Of a DNA stretch of 64,000 nt, positions 44,501 through 56,071 are shown one piece after another. A program made the translations under genes and the position numbers. Within the stretch, counting starts at the first letter, position 1. Every line of letters starts with the position of its first letter. Under the pieces are notes generated by a model. The model did no database searches. It had not been told where the DNA came from and worked only from the letters and a program-made list of their open reading frames with translations. Where the stretch lies: positions 4,385,743 to 4,449,742 of the forward strand of contig OU744449.1 in assembly GCA_916610825.1 (NCBI GenBank), written 5' to 3'. This stretch comes from Haliclystus octoradiatus. Taxonomy: Eukaryota > Cnidaria > Staurozoa > Stauromedusae > Haliclystidae.

Positions 44501-47500
44501 TATACTTAATGTTGTCCTGGTAGATTAAACTCTCTAAAACCTTATAATTATAACTTTCAAACTCTGAAGATAGGTTGACGAGGAATGCCACCGATTTTGG
44601 GAAGATACACTACTCAGTAAAGTTATGGAATACTTATACTAAGAAAGATAAAACCAGTAATATTCTGAAAATACCTAGACTCCTGACATCTGAACTCGAC
44701 AATGAAATTCTTTACTTAAATAATCCATGATATTAATGTTAAGAAAACTAGCTGAGAGTAGATTTAGACTTAACAGGTTGAGAACAATTTGAGGCTCAGA
44801 TATGAGGCAAAACCTCAGAGAAAGACAAGTTGTAACGATGCCTGGAAGAATTACATATCATACCATTATTTGGCTGTAAACTTTCAAGAAACAACTTTAG
44901 TCATGCCATACCTGAGTCTATCTATTCCTATCATGGCAGTTGATACGGTAGCAGTAAGCAGACCAATTTACTAGGCCGGCAAGATTTCCTGCGATGTAGG
45001 TAGCTAACAAACTATGATATCGATATTCGATATTAAGCTATATTGTTATAGGCATAATATTTGTTAGTTTTGCTCAAGTTTCAAAGTATAAATGTTTCAA
45101 TATACACGAATATTTGAACTTTTATATCATACAATTTTAAAAGCACAAAAACTGTTTTCGATCATACTTCAAACATAGTAATTTTAATTTCTGTATTTTT
45201 AAATATAATTGAAAGTAATTTCATTCAAATCAAAGGAGAATGGAGACATGTAACATGTGGAAATGTGTAACACCTAGTATATCAAGAAAATAAGTGCTGA
45301 TAAAACGCAACATCTGATACACTCTATTGGCCTATACCTATATGTTGAGGAACGTTCCTTTAATCGACATGGCATTGGTTATAACTGTATAATATAGGTC
45401 ATCTTATATAGAGATATAGATGGATAGGCTATAAATCTATAAGCGATAATTTTAAACAGAAATCAACTTCTCAACTTCATCCATTTATCTTTAGACATGC
45501 AAAATAATATTTCACTTACCACGAGGAAAGAACAATCTTGATTTTTGTAAATTTCCTGTATCCGAAATAGTTGAATGAGGAATTCTTGTCTCTTGATTAA
45601 AAACTCCATTTATTATGACTTCTTCATGACGTGAGTTATGATCATCGTAATATGAATTGGTTTGATGATGTTCTATTCCACGGAAATTATTTACTTTCCT
45701 GACAGATATTCCCCTTGAATAAAGATCGTCAAGCTGTCCATCATATGAACTGGTTCTTTTCAAACCATTACTTTGTTGTTGACCATCCCAAGCCGATGAA
45801 TTTTCAGGTTCATCGTAAGATCGAATACGTTTTACAAGTCGAGATTGTTGATGGTTATTGAGACTGTTCTGTTCTTGTGTTTCCAATTCACGGCGATGTA
45901 TATAATGAAGATATGTACTAGAAGAACTCTTAGGATGTTCTTCCACGTTATCACTAGTTACTGATTGAAAACGACCAGTGCCGTGTACGCGACACTGTAA
46001 ATGATGACGTGGCTGTAAAATAGCGTTCGGGTCACCAGATGATGATGCAAATACCGTTGGTACAAAATCAACATTATCGGGATCTTGAGAGGGACGCCCT
46101 AAAATAGAGAAACAATATGTTTTGTAAAGCGTATGGACATATAACTATAATACGCACCCTATGTATAACCAAATGCTGACTAAGAAAACGTTATGTTATA
46201 TATTTTTTGGCTTTATCTCCTACAAACTTTGATCCTCAAATTGAAGTTCCGAGACATTTTTACGAAAATTCAAGGCACAATAAACAAAACAAACCGTACC
46301 CTAGAAAAATGGGATGGAAACAAACCCTTGTAGGCCTGTAGATAGTTTAACAACCTGAGGATATATATATGCAGATGATGGATGGTGAACCAGACAATAT
46401 TCGGCGGGACGTCTAGATCTATAACTAAGCTTAGCATATATAGCTACATTACAGCTACAGTACGGCACGACTAAAATGGAACCGCTAGTAAAATAATGCA
46501 ATGAATTAAATAAGAATAGTACGAATTATTTTCGATTGGATAACCAAGTCGATGATGTGAAATTGACTAGAACAGAAACATCGATGTACACAACTGGTCA
46601 CAGCTATTTTACCAAACTAAGTTTACAGTATTTGTGTAGGGATAGATAAAATACAGTGTTGTACAGTTCATAGTAAGATCGGATTACTGGATACTAATTT
46701 GAGAACATTGATCAGTTCCTTAAGAAATGATAGGATATAGGGAAAGAAAAAGTTATTTTCTGATAGTTGGTTATGATATAGTCATAATCGTGAACAAAAA
46801 CGTTGGAGTGAGACAACAAAAAACTGGCATCATATACATGTATTTGTTTATGAAAATACTATCATGAAAATATTCTACAGCTTTTACAGTGTTCCAGATA
46901 TTCAAATGTATCCTTTTTAAGCAGGAGATACGCAGTAAGGTACTGCACACTGCTGATCGGTGCATGATACAGTAATAACAAATTATATAGTTGTTGAAAC
47001 TTGCTTTCGAGTTGTCGAAACTTGCTTTCGAAAGAAATGTTTCCAAAGAAATTGTACAATCATTTGTAGAGACTTTCTTTTTTATTTTTGATTCAGTTTC
47101 AATATCATTTAAATTAAAATGGCAAACGTTAGTTGAGAAAGATGTCCTATTATCAATACCAGAAATAATGTGATCAAAACTAACATGTATATATCTCATA
47201 TTTTTTACGTCTTAACTATCAATTGTGATATTATAGCAAAACGCGCCACGTTTATGATTGGAAAACGTAAAACGAAGGCATGCACATTAAATCAATTAAC
47301 ATACAGTTACGTAGTTAAACTGTCATTTTGAGCGCTTTTATTAACGATTTAAACTTTGGAAATGTTACTTGACATACAGTAGAAAACTTCTAAAAATGCT
47401 CCCTTCGATAAACAAGTTGATATGTGGCTTGATTGACTGGATTATAACGTACGGAAATGGTTGCCAGATTCTGATGATAGCGAATTCATATATCGCGCTT

Positions 47501-48352
47501 GTAAATGTTGTTCATAATCAATCAAATGATTAATTTTTGAGAAAAATGTTTTGCAAGAATATAACAATAACGTAGTAATTATCAAGATGTTTGTCAACAG
47601 ATTAAAAAGATATGAAATGACTTCAAGATGTTGAAAAATTCAGCGAACAATCAAAACAGATTTCTAAAAAAAAAAACGTCTGTCTGTCCGCAGTAATAAC
47701 ACGGAATAAATAGTTGATCAAAATCATCGTTTTAAGCCATATACAGAAAGAAACATTACTACGAAAATGTAAGATATTTATTCTTTGCTAATTAACAATA
47801 GAATTTGAGCAAGCCTAATTAAAGCTCACCAAGCTCTCCATTTCTGGGCGGGTATGCTTTGGCCCTGATCGCCGATCGTACGAGCTTAATATATGCCGAT
47901 GTAACAAGATCGAAGATCGCGATATATAATAATTTACATAAGAAACACCAAATTCTTTAACGGTTGATCTTACTTAACATATGTAAAGACTCTCTATCAA
48001 AACAATTACGATGCAATTTCTTCACGCGGTACAACGATAATCATGAAAAAGTATAATAAAAACCCAAATAAGACCACACTGAAAATTTAAGGAACCAAAA
48101 TATTCAAAAATAAAACTTAATCTACTAATATTACACATTGACATTAATGTAATGATGAAAATACGCGTGCCTACCACTGCTGAAATGTGTACCACAAATT
48201 CTTGAGCTGTCACTAGGATTCGTGACTTTGTCTCCGATGATATTTAACCATGTGTTTCGACGTGGGGTTTCAGTTGGTAAACGAAAAAATCCCAAATTAC
48301 AACCTTTCGTATGACGATTTGTACATCCCTTAATACAGCAGCTTGTCGGCAT
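41127..48352 (-). CDS. THAP zinc-finger protein with C-terminal coiled coil
   Basis: Three exons on the minus strand: 48352-48175, 46098-45520 and 41590-41127. All junctions are GT/AG and in phase, and the product is 406 aa. Residues 1-76 are a complete THAP domain, a C2CH zinc-dependent DNA-binding module: Cys5, Cys10, Cys53 and His56 bind zinc, with the invariant Pro26, Trp35, Phe57 and the closing 'FVPTVF' (Pro73). The domain is split by intron 1 after 'HFSSG', and joining the two exons restores it exactly, which confirms the model. The middle (77-320) is Ser/Gln/His-rich and probably disordered. Residues 326-367 have a heptad-like pattern ('LKQRINSLDRIVSELKNQL') that predicts a coiled coil, as in THAP1-like proteins. 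No HCF-1-binding (D/E)HxY motif was seen. It is likely a nuclear transcription factor. Targets unknown; orthology to a particular THAP is not claimed. Confidence 0.85.
42762..42801 (-). ncRNA. Hammerhead ribozyme motif (type I, minimal stem III)
   Basis: Read on the minus strand from 42801: stem I CCGU, core CUGAAGA, stem II GCGU-CUUU-ACGC, core GAAA, stem III CU-CAG-AG, cleavage dinucleotide UA, and stem I partner ACGG. All core positions fit the hammerhead consensus (CUGANGA...GAAA...UH). Stem III is only two pairs, as is known for hammerheads of Penelope-like elements and animal retrozymes, which may work as dimers. Activity is not shown. Confidence 0.72.
42824..42863 (+). ncRNA. Hammerhead ribozyme motif, mirror copy with one change in stem III
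   Basis: Same as the minus-strand motif, but stem III/cleavage reads CUCAGAUUA. The G that should pair with the first C of stem III is U. The core and stems I and II are intact, so it is probably weaker than its mirror. Confidence 0.55.
42897..45519. other. THAP intron 2, remainder
   Basis: AT-rich intron with short TA repeats near 42895-42922. No further exon or complete transposon recognised. Confidence 0.4.
45520..46098 (-). CDS. THAP gene exon 2: end of THAP domain and disordered region
   Basis: 579 nt. It begins within codon 60 and continues 'RPSQDPDNVDFVPTVF', the last conserved part of the THAP fold. Then come two similar motifs, 'VKRIRSYDEPENSSAWDGQQ' and 'LKRTSSYDGQLDD', a short internal repeat of R-S-Y-D type. 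Donor ctcgtg/gtaagt. Confidence 0.85.
46099..48174. other. THAP intron 1
   Basis: 2.1-kb intron without recognisable exons or complete elements. Confidence 0.45.
48175..48352 (-). CDS. THAP gene exon 1: N-terminal THAP domain
   Basis: 178 nt from ATG 48352. The start gives 'MPTSCCIKGC' with zinc Cys at 5 and 10, the usual position in THAP proteins, where the domain begins at residue 1. It ends 'ICGTHFSS' plus one base, phase 1, donor agtg/gtaggc. Confidence 0.87.
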
Positions 48353-51219
48353 AATTTCTTTCGTCAAATATGAATATTAGTATTTTACTAATAGGAGATC
48401 AAGTATTTATTATTTCATCATAGTCCGTTAGTTGTGTTCTTCCAGGTCTTTCTAAGGATATTTGCTTGCTTGTTATGCTTGGTGCTGGTGGAAGGTCGTA
48501 GATTATGTAACACACAATCTAAACCGATAGTCTCGATTTCAAAATTGAAGAAATCGTTTATCAACCTCTTTTTCTATTGTTATCAACACCTAAAATAACA
48601 AAGGGTAGACATAAAATGATTGTTAAGAGGTGTCGTGGGCACATATTTAGATAAAACTCTACCAGAGGTTGAAAATAACACAATGACAGAGATAGAGTCG
48701 GTGTTTTATGGAGGTGTTTATAGAAGAAAATGACACTTCGACGGATTAAACCCTTGAAGATTAGAGACGAGCTAATTAACAAGTTTTCTGTGTAGGAAAT
48801 AGTACCCCCATAATATTTCAAAATCGTTTTACTCTATTCGACATATATTTGCAAGTCGGCTTTGTTTAATGACTTGCTTAGTTATCCTTAAAACTAATTT
48901 CAAACAAAATGTTTTCGTATTATGAAAATTGAAACAGCCTTAATTTTTTTACATATTAGTTGCATATTAGTTTTTCGTTAATTGATGGTTTTCATACTCA
49001 TCTTCTCCAAAACCGTTTCCGTTGCCATAGCTATGTTTTCGATTGAACACAGGAATAACAAATGGTTTACAAATTACAAACAATATTTTATTGAATTCGC
49101 ATTTGATTGAGGATAAAGAGCTTTTCGCTACCAGCGTCGGTTTAATATGTGCGACCACGCGATTATGTTTTGCTTTATTCCCAAGACATAACAAGGAGCG
49201 TGACCGATAGCAAGTTACGTCTTACGTAACAAAATAGGGGGATCCCCATTCGCATAAACAATAGCATATTTCTAGGGTCAAATATATTACAATCTAGTCT
49301 CACTATCATTTATTAATAGAACGAAGTTAATAGAAAGGTGATTCCCTGAAACCTATATCTACTTTTTAGTCTTGAAGCAGTGAAGAAACTTTAAAAGCAA
49401 TAGCTTGCGACAATGACCAACAGAGACATTATAAAAACGCCCACATAAACATTCTTAAAACTTTACATTCAATTAAATGACGCAACTATATAATAGGCTA
49501 TGTCCAAAAACTGCCAAATTCCCTTACACTAATTAGTTACTGGATTCTACTACAGTAACTATACAGACGGGTCCATTACAACTTTCAAGTAAAGTTTCAA
49601 AGTTTCAATAGCAGTTTAATATTGTAATATTATTGTAATATTATAATGCCGATTCAATAGTATTTGTTTATGCACTGAGTCAATTTAATAGCAGATTAAA
49701 ATCGGCAACAACAAAAAATAGAGTGTCGGATGAAAAATGTTGGATGTTTTATCTGGCTACAAGTTTCGTAAGCTATAACTAAACTTACCTCATATATGTT
49801 TTTATCAAAGTTTAATAAAATTGTCTTCCGCTGTAATTATTCTGCCACCGCTTTTTGATAATTACCTCCACGGGCAATTTGACATTCAAGTACAGCGCTA
49901 GTTCAACAGTAGTTACAGATCAAGAAATATAAATACCACAATCAACTCAAGGTTATAGTGTGTGATAGTTTACGATATAAATCTTTTTAACAAGAAACTT
50001 ACGTCAAAGGTTGGAATGAAAAATGTAAGCTTTCACCTCCAGACAACTTTCTTTGTGTTACGTAACGTGATGAATAGATTTTGAGAGAAGGTAAAACAGA
50101 CAAAAATAAGAATTAAATTGTTCTCGTGCACAAACAATGTTAATATTTTGAACAAATCAACGAACCATTTGAATGATTTTATTCGTCAAAAAGATTACCA
50201 TGAAAAATTATACAGCGCTTGGACAAATTACAATCAAAGCAATACATGGAATCAAACAATTGCAGGTGGTCATACGCTCTTGTATTACAGTGCAGAAATA
50301 ATCGTTGACTTCATAGTGAAACATACAGTTTTAGTTTTACAACTAATCGGCAATTCCAATTAGCAATCCATTATTTTCTCTCTTCTGACCTAAAGAGCAG
50401 GGCCGTCCCTAGTATGGGGATATTGCATGCGTGACACCCCCTAGCGACTTGGTCAGTGGGCAATCCTTCCTTGAAATGTCTCCAGTCGGCAAATGGTACA
50501 GTCATTATAAAAAATGACCTCACACAAATTTTTCATTTTTCATTTTTCATCAATTCTAAGGTCAAATTTTATGCTTAACAACATATCCAAAATGTTCTGA
50601 AATCGGAGTAGGCAGAATGGCTTAATTTTGCAATTTGATTGATTCCTATTAGAAACGTGAAATCGAGGCTGTCAAGTTTCAGTGCAATCATGTGATTTAA
50701 TTTTAATTTAACTAAAGAACCAATAACTTAATTACTCCTCGGCAGGACATCAATGTAACTTTGTCTAGCGGAGACCACAGTTACCCAATCGTTATGTTAC
50801 TAATTTAACCATGGAATGGAAATTGATCACATGAGCTTCATCTAAAGGTTATGCCCAAAATGTGGACTATATCCTGTATCCATATACAGTCAAACCTGTC
50901 ATTACAGCCATTTCTCTACAGCGACCACCTGTCCAAAGAATGTTATTGAATTGTCTATTGAATCAAATATTGATGAGCTTGGCTGTAGTTTTGTGATTTA
51001 CTCTTTTTCGAGTTTTTGGTTCGTCTGAGCAGACAAAAGGAACTTGTATGAAGATATTAATTTGCACCACTTTTAAAATTTGCAAAATTCTCCAACTATT
51101 AACTTTCCATTCATTAATAATCGTCAATATATTTTCGTAACTTTAAATACAAGTGAGTACAACTGTAGGGTTCACAATATGTGTTTGGCAGCTCTTCATA
51201 ATATCCCTTCGATAAACAG

Positions 51220-51480
51220 TTCAGGTGTTCATGAACAGTCCATGAACAGTTCATGAATGTTAAATGGCCCCAAATTTTCATGGACTGCTCATGAACTGTC
51301 CGTGAAGGTTCATTAACTGTTTATGAATAGTCCATGAACTGTTCATGAACTCCTGGACCGTCTTTCGCAGGGAATGTATCAATCTATTATATAATAATCT
51401 TGGGAAAATAGTTCATATATGTTAAATGCCTTAAGTTTCATGAGCAATTTATGAGCAGTTCATGAACTGCTGAATTGATT
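51220..51480. repeat. Repeat rich in GTTCATGAAC palindromes
   Basis: About ten copies of 'catgaac' or 'gttcatga' in both orientations, many forming the 10-base palindrome GTTCATGAAC. The outer parts ('aacagttcaggtgttcatga' and 'gcagttcatgaactgctgaa') face each other as inverted ends. Probably a MITE. Not coding. Confidence 0.6.
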
Positions 51481-51620
51481 TATAATTTCGAATCTGTATT
51501 CTTGGTATAGTGCTCAACGAAATTCATCAGAGCATTTATAGAATGAGAGTCAAAAATGAAACATGATAGATTTCCGCTACTTCAAGCTCCACACCAGAAG
51601 GTGATCATCAGGCGATTTAT
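51480..51620 (-). repeat. Repeat with flank shared with 56945-57030
   Basis: Its reverse complement includes 'catttttgactctcat', 'aaatgctctgatgaa' and 'gcactataccaagaa'. These recur with few changes at 56950-57024, immediately before the (ATT)n array. It carries the degenerate hammerhead described next. Confidence 0.65.
51573..51615 (-). ncRNA. Degenerate hammerhead ribozyme motif
   Basis: Minus strand from 51615: stem I UCGC, core CUGAUGA, then U-CACC-UUCU-GGUG-U as stem II, then GGAG where GAAA is required, then CUUGAAG-UA and GCGG. Spacing is the same as in the 54.6-kb motif. The loss of GAAA should abolish cleavage. Confidence 0.5.
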
Positions 51621-52206
51621 TTCAATTAGCTGAAAGTTCAAAAATTCAAATCAAGTCAGCAAAAACTCTATAGCAAGCAAGAACTACATATTTTTAAAAA
51701 GTGTAGCTGCGGATCTTCTGCCTGGATTGGCTGGGGTAGGGAAGTTTGGCGCGATGCCTGACGAGCTACGACATCAGAATAGGTCTCCGAATCCATTGAC
51801 AGAGACGGAACACGTGTCAGGCCAGCCTCATCAACTACATTAACGTCTAGCGACTATGTTATATACTATATGTATTGTCACCTATATACGGAGGGGAGAA
51901 TGGAGACAATCAACCCAGATATATACCATTTTTATCATTCATGGGTAATCCCTAAGATAGAGCTGGGATGGGCTCCAGTCTTCTCATAGATTGACATATG
52001 AATGAAGTCTCAGTAGATTCCGAGGCGTTTGAATCCTCATTTCTGACATCCGAATCCGACCCGGGTTCATATATTACATCCTGCAAAATGTGATGCATCA
52101 TGATCTACAGAATTAATATAAAATCTATAAGGATCTTGATTGAAATTCAGATTTTGGGTTGTGTCGCTATTAAATTGTCTCGGATGCATATACAATCCAA
52201 TACCAG

Positions 52207-52370
52207 TACAGTGAAACCTGTATATAACTGCCAGCTATAAGAGGTAGATGAATTGACCATTATAGACAGGTGGCCTTTATATACAGGTTTGATTCAATAG
52301 AAAATACTATTTTAGACATTGCAAGAGCAGCCACTGTAGACAGGTGGCCGCTATAGCAGGTTTGACTATA
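52207..52370 (-). mobile_element. mariner-like MITE, 'ACAGTCAAACCTG' family, complete
   Basis: Ends 'tacagtgaaacctgtatata' and 'gctatagcaggtttgacta' are inverted. It serves as the reference for the tandem array at 6088-6622, which shares 'ataga/acaggtggcctttat' and 'tacaggtttgattcaatag'. Confidence 0.78.
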
Positions 52371-52490
52371 TCAGTACCAGAAGAAATAGATCATCGTAAT
52401 GTGAACGATTTAATCTTCAAAATAATTATTATAAGTTGCATATACAAGAATATATTACTATATATTTATGCAAGCATTAGGCATTAGGTT

Positions 52491-54200
52491 TTAAGAACCA
52501 TCATTAAGATCTACTAGATTTAGATATAATGATACTTTATTATCAATTTTATTGAGTATTATTTTTAATGCATTAGGTAATAAGTAATGAAAATGAAAGA
52601 CAATTAAATATATTGGAATTCCGGCAAATAGGAGCCCACATGTAAATATGGCAGTCCATGGTTTGCGAAACATTGGAAAAATTAAGAGAAATAATGCAAA
52701 CATTGATATAATAATTGGTATTAATATGGGCACTTTGAAAGGTCGTTTTAATTCTGGTCTCGTAAAACGTAATATAATCACTGAGAAAATAGAGGCACCA
52801 ATATAAATCCAATCAGAAAATGCCACGTAGCTAATCAATGTCTCAATCGTACTTGACGGTGGTATAAGGTAGATTAAAACTAAAATTGATGTTAATAAAA
52901 TTCCAGCAGTAGGAATTTTCCTATTTTGATTAATTTTTGAAAATATTGTTGGCATTTGACCACGTTTCGCAGCAGCCAGCATCAGTCTACTTGATGTAAA
53001 TAATGAGTTACATGACGCGCCAACACATGATGATGCAATAAGAAATGGCATTACGTATTTAAGAACATGTGGATATGCTTTGTGAGAGAATTGTAATGCC
53101 ACGGCATCACCAGCAAGAAATTCAGACTTAGATAACAATGATACATAACCAACTAAAACACTCATGTATAATACAGCAACCGTTGGGATAGATATAAAAG
53201 TATTTAATGTCATAGTCCGTGATGGTGAATAAACTTCAGCCATGACAATATTTAATGTATTAAAACCAGAAAATGCCCAATATGTACCATAAAAGGCTAA
53301 TCCTAATTCACTTGGATTTGTTGTTGTATTAGCAAATGGATTAATCCAAAATGGCTGACTTTTTCCGCTTATAATTACAAAAATACCTGTTAAGATAATT
53401 AATGCCAATGCAAACACCTTTCCAGCAGTAAATAAAACAAAGAAATTTGCAGCAATTCGTACACCAAATAGATTGACAAATATAGCAAGAATTACGCAAC
53501 TGATTGCAAATCCTTTGATCACATTTGGATTAGAACAGTGATCAATACTTGTAAAAATAGGACACATGTATTGTGCATATGTTAATGCTAATATTGCAAG
53601 ACTAGCTGGTCTCATTACAAAATTCATCATCCAACTGTATAGAAATGCACAGAGAGAACCATAACATTCATGAATATATGTATAATCACCACCAGCAACT
53701 GGGAACGCACAGCCTAATTCACAATAACAGAGTGAAGCTAGCAGATTTACAATTCCACATATTAACCATAAACAAAACATCATTCCTATTGAACCACTGT
53801 GTTCGTATGCAATTCTCGGGGAAATAAATATACCTGAGCCAATGATACTTCCAATTGTTAATGCAACAGCATGTTTTAAATGGATACCTCTCTCTAGTGA
53901 GAGGCCTTCTGGTTCTGATTTGTCGTCTTTGAAATCTTCATGTTTGGTTAGAGAGATTGAGATTCCATTCTCGCATGTTCGAATCATTGGACTACCTTTA
54001 GCAATAATTTCATCGTCTCCGTATTCATCAAGCTCATATTCTGTACCAGGTACACCAAGAAGGTGTTCTTCTGATTCTAAATCTAGCATTATTTGTAATT
54101 CAACAACATGAAGAACTGTTCTTGAACGGCGAATGAAACTAACTGCGGCCGAGAAAAATAGACACTTCGTAGATTTATTCGAAAAAGCAAAATCAGCCAT
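52491..54200 (-). CDS. L-type amino-acid transporter, SLC7 light-chain family
   Basis: One uninterrupted frame of 569 aa from ATG 54200 (AAGATGG context). A second possible start is 54089. It is a 12-span APC-superfamily exchanger of the LAT/xCT type, moving neutral or related amino acids across the plasma membrane in complex with a 4F2hc-like heavy chain. Evidence: the TM1 substrate loop 'TIGSIIGSGIFISPR' (GSG near 121), the TM3 region 'CELGCAFPVAGGDYTYI', Cys222 in the loop before 'SNPNVIKGFA' at the position of the LAT1 cysteine that bonds the heavy chain, the TM6 'YWAFSGFNTLNIVMAEVYSP', and 'RPELKRPFKVPILIP' near the end. The ~110-residue N-terminus is longer than usual and acidic. SLC7 genes in animals usually have many introns, so an intronless copy suggests an ancient retrocopy. 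The frame is intact, so it is probably functional. Substrate cannot be deduced. Confidence 0.93.
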   Translation of the reverse strand: MADFAFSNKSTKCLFFSAAVSFIRRSRTVLHVVELQIMLDLESEEHLLGVPGTEYELDEYGDDEIIAKGSPMIRTCENGISISLTKHEDFKDDKSEPEGLSLERGIHLKHAVALTIGSIIGSGIFISPRIAYEHSGSIGMMFCLWLICGIVNLLASLCYCELGCAFPVAGGDYTYIHECYGSLCAFLYSWMMNFVMRPASLAILALTYAQYMCPIFTSIDHCSNPNVIKGFAISCVILAIFVNLFGVRIAANFFVLFTAGKVFALALIILTGIFVIISGKSQPFWINPFANTTTNPSELGLAFYGTYWAFSGFNTLNIVMAEVYSPSRTMTLNTFISIPTVAVLYMSVLVGYVSLLSKSEFLAGDAVALQFSHKAYPHVLKYVMPFLIASSCVGASCNSLFTSSRLMLAAAKRGQMPTIFSKINQNRKIPTAGILLTSILVLIYLIPPSSTIETLISYVAFSDWIYIGASIFSVIILRFTRPELKRPFKVPILIPIIISMFALFLLIFPMFRKPWTAIFTCGLLFAGIPIYLIVFHFHYLLPNALKIILNKIDNKVSLYLNLVDLNDGS

Positions 54201-54504
54201 CTTGATTATCAAATGACATCACATCCGCCTAGATTTGAAAAGCTTCTGGAAAATGAATTGGAGTAGAATTCTAGGTCAATCAATTTAAAATTCCTTCAGA
54301 AAACTTTAATGAATTATATGATAAATGGAAATACAGTATCGATTATTATATTATACGATATAGATAATTGACAACAACATCACATTAATTATCATTTACT
54401 CAGAAATCGTTTCCCATTATTTATTTAGAATGGAGCCAATATCAAGAGTAAGTTACATGAAATGATCACAGTTTATATACTAGTTAGAACACATGTATGT
54501 ATCT

Positions 54505-54832
54505 AAGGTAGTAATAATAATGAGAAGGCCAAGAAAGACACATTCTTTGGTTGTAACTCCAAGTTTCACGTTATTAAACGATCATCAGACAACAAATAAT
54601 ACTACAATTACAAACATACACATAAACACATAGCTAGAACAGGAATCTGATTACAGTTTCTAATGTTATTTTATCACAATGGTTTATCACATTATTTTAT
54701 TACAAAGTTTGTAATTATGGTTAGTATTTGCTGTCTGATATGGTAATTTAATAACGTGAAACTTGGAGTTACAAACAAAGGATGTGTCTTTCTTGATCTT
54801 CTCATTATTATTATTATTTACGCTCTGCTATT
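54505..54832. repeat. Inverted repeat with hammerhead sequence in both arms
   Basis: The left arm (about 54505-54578) and right arm (about 54743-54832) are inverted copies sharing 'aaagacaca', 'taactccaagtttcacgtta' and 'aatgagaag' on opposite strands. The spacer is about 165 bp of AT-rich sequence. No ORF. Confidence 0.8.
54550..54593 (-). ncRNA. Hammerhead ribozyme motif (type I, minimal stem III)
   Basis: Minus strand from 54593: stem I GUUGU, core CUGAUGA, U-CGUU-UAAU-AACG-U as stem II (first pair U-U mismatched), core GAAA, stem III CU-UGG-AG, cleavage UU, stem I partner ACAAC. Stem I is five perfect pairs and the core is complete. The right arm of the inverted repeat (54731-54777, plus strand) carries the same motif with the core changed to CUGAUAU, so it is dead. 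Confidence 0.65.
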
Positions 54833-55820
54833 CACTAATATTGAACACTATCCAATTGCCAATATTAAGTTTTAATATTTCTAATATTATTACTATATAT
54901 ATTTATATATGTATCTAAAGTATGCATTTTTGTAGCACGGTAGCTAACACGAAAAACTTTTATTCATTAATTTAATTCGTCGAAAGTGACAGGCGAAAAA
55001 GGAGAGTGAAACTCTCACTAAAATAAGTGGCCTTGTTATAAACTAAATATAGATTTTATAGTACATGCAGTTAGAAAATGTATGATATTTATAAGCTACA
55101 TTTGAGATACTTTGCAAGATGGGGAAAGGTCCAAGTCATCAAGTCATCTTTAATAAGTAGAGGCTTTTGAATGTTACCATGATTCAGGCAGGAGAAATTT
55201 GACATGGAGAAGTTGATCAAAGTTAAAGGATAATAAAGTTCAATATAATATCAAGTTCTCTATAATAATATTAAGTATCTATTATTGTTGTGATTATATT
55301 GGATATCTTCCACAGCAAGCAACAACTTACATTTTTGTTATACATAATATAATATATTCTATAATTAACTCTATCACTAACTATATTCTACAGGGGATAC
55401 GATTCCTCGTCTCAAGTTCTATGTATCTGTTTGTAAAATCGTTATGTCCTTCAAATAAACAAGCGCTTTGCTTACGAGGTGACTACTCAATCACAATAAC
55501 AGTATATATATATATATATATGGTTGAAAATGTAACATTATTTCTATCAAAATATTGATTACTTTCATGTACGATCATCGATATTGAATCGGAAATTACT
55601 CTGCTTTATTTTCTCGTTTGATGGAATCAGTATCTAGTGAATATTTATCTGAAAATAAATAGCAAGTTAACTGATTTGTAATGACCAGCAGCTACTTTCC
55701 CAGAAACACTGTTAACTTCAAGCCATTCACTTGATAGAATATTATATCATTACCACATCAATATTAATGATCTATATGTACACGTGAGATATAGTAATGA
55801 TTAACTAGGCATGTTTGGTG
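54833..55820. other. Gene-free AT-rich region
   Basis: No exon or repeat of known type recognised apart from short TA runs (for example 55501-55520). Confidence 0.45.
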
Positions 55821-56026
55821 TACAGTCGAACTTGCTTAATATCCCCCCTTTGGTAAAGATAAAAAGTGGGACATTAAGCGAGGTTGGATATTAAGCGAGG
55901 TAAGGATATGAGAGTTTGTATGGAGAATTGAAAATGGAAATCGATTCATTTTAAGTGGTTTTAAGTGGGGATATTAAGCAAAGTGGGACATTAAAAGAGG
56001 GGATATTAACCAAGTTCAACTTTACT
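55821..56026 (+). mobile_element. MITE, 'ACAGTCGAAC' family, copy 1
   Basis: Ends 'tacagtcgaacttgcttaat' and 'gatattaaccaagttcaact' are inverted. The interior has more 'gggacattaagcgagg' repeats. TA-flanked, mariner-like. Confidence 0.72.
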
Positions 56027-56071
56027 AAGGTATCTGATCTATACTATTAAGATGATGTGTTGTCAAAGGAG

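Larger units (their letters stand above)
48353..52490. other. Intergenic region between THAP gene and transporter
   Basis: No gene recognised. It holds one end of a repeat beginning 'cagggccgtccctag' (50399), a partial mariner-like MITE (50886-50975), a cluster of 'gttcatgaac' words (51220-51480), a degenerate hammerhead repeat (51480-51620) and a complete mariner-like MITE (52207-52370). The promoter of the THAP gene should lie just above 48352. Confidence 0.5.

Noticed and set aside
50118-50363. 81-codon frame on the plus strand
   Set aside because: No similarity to a known domain, no splice partners and no conserved motif; length is expected by chance in this much sequence.
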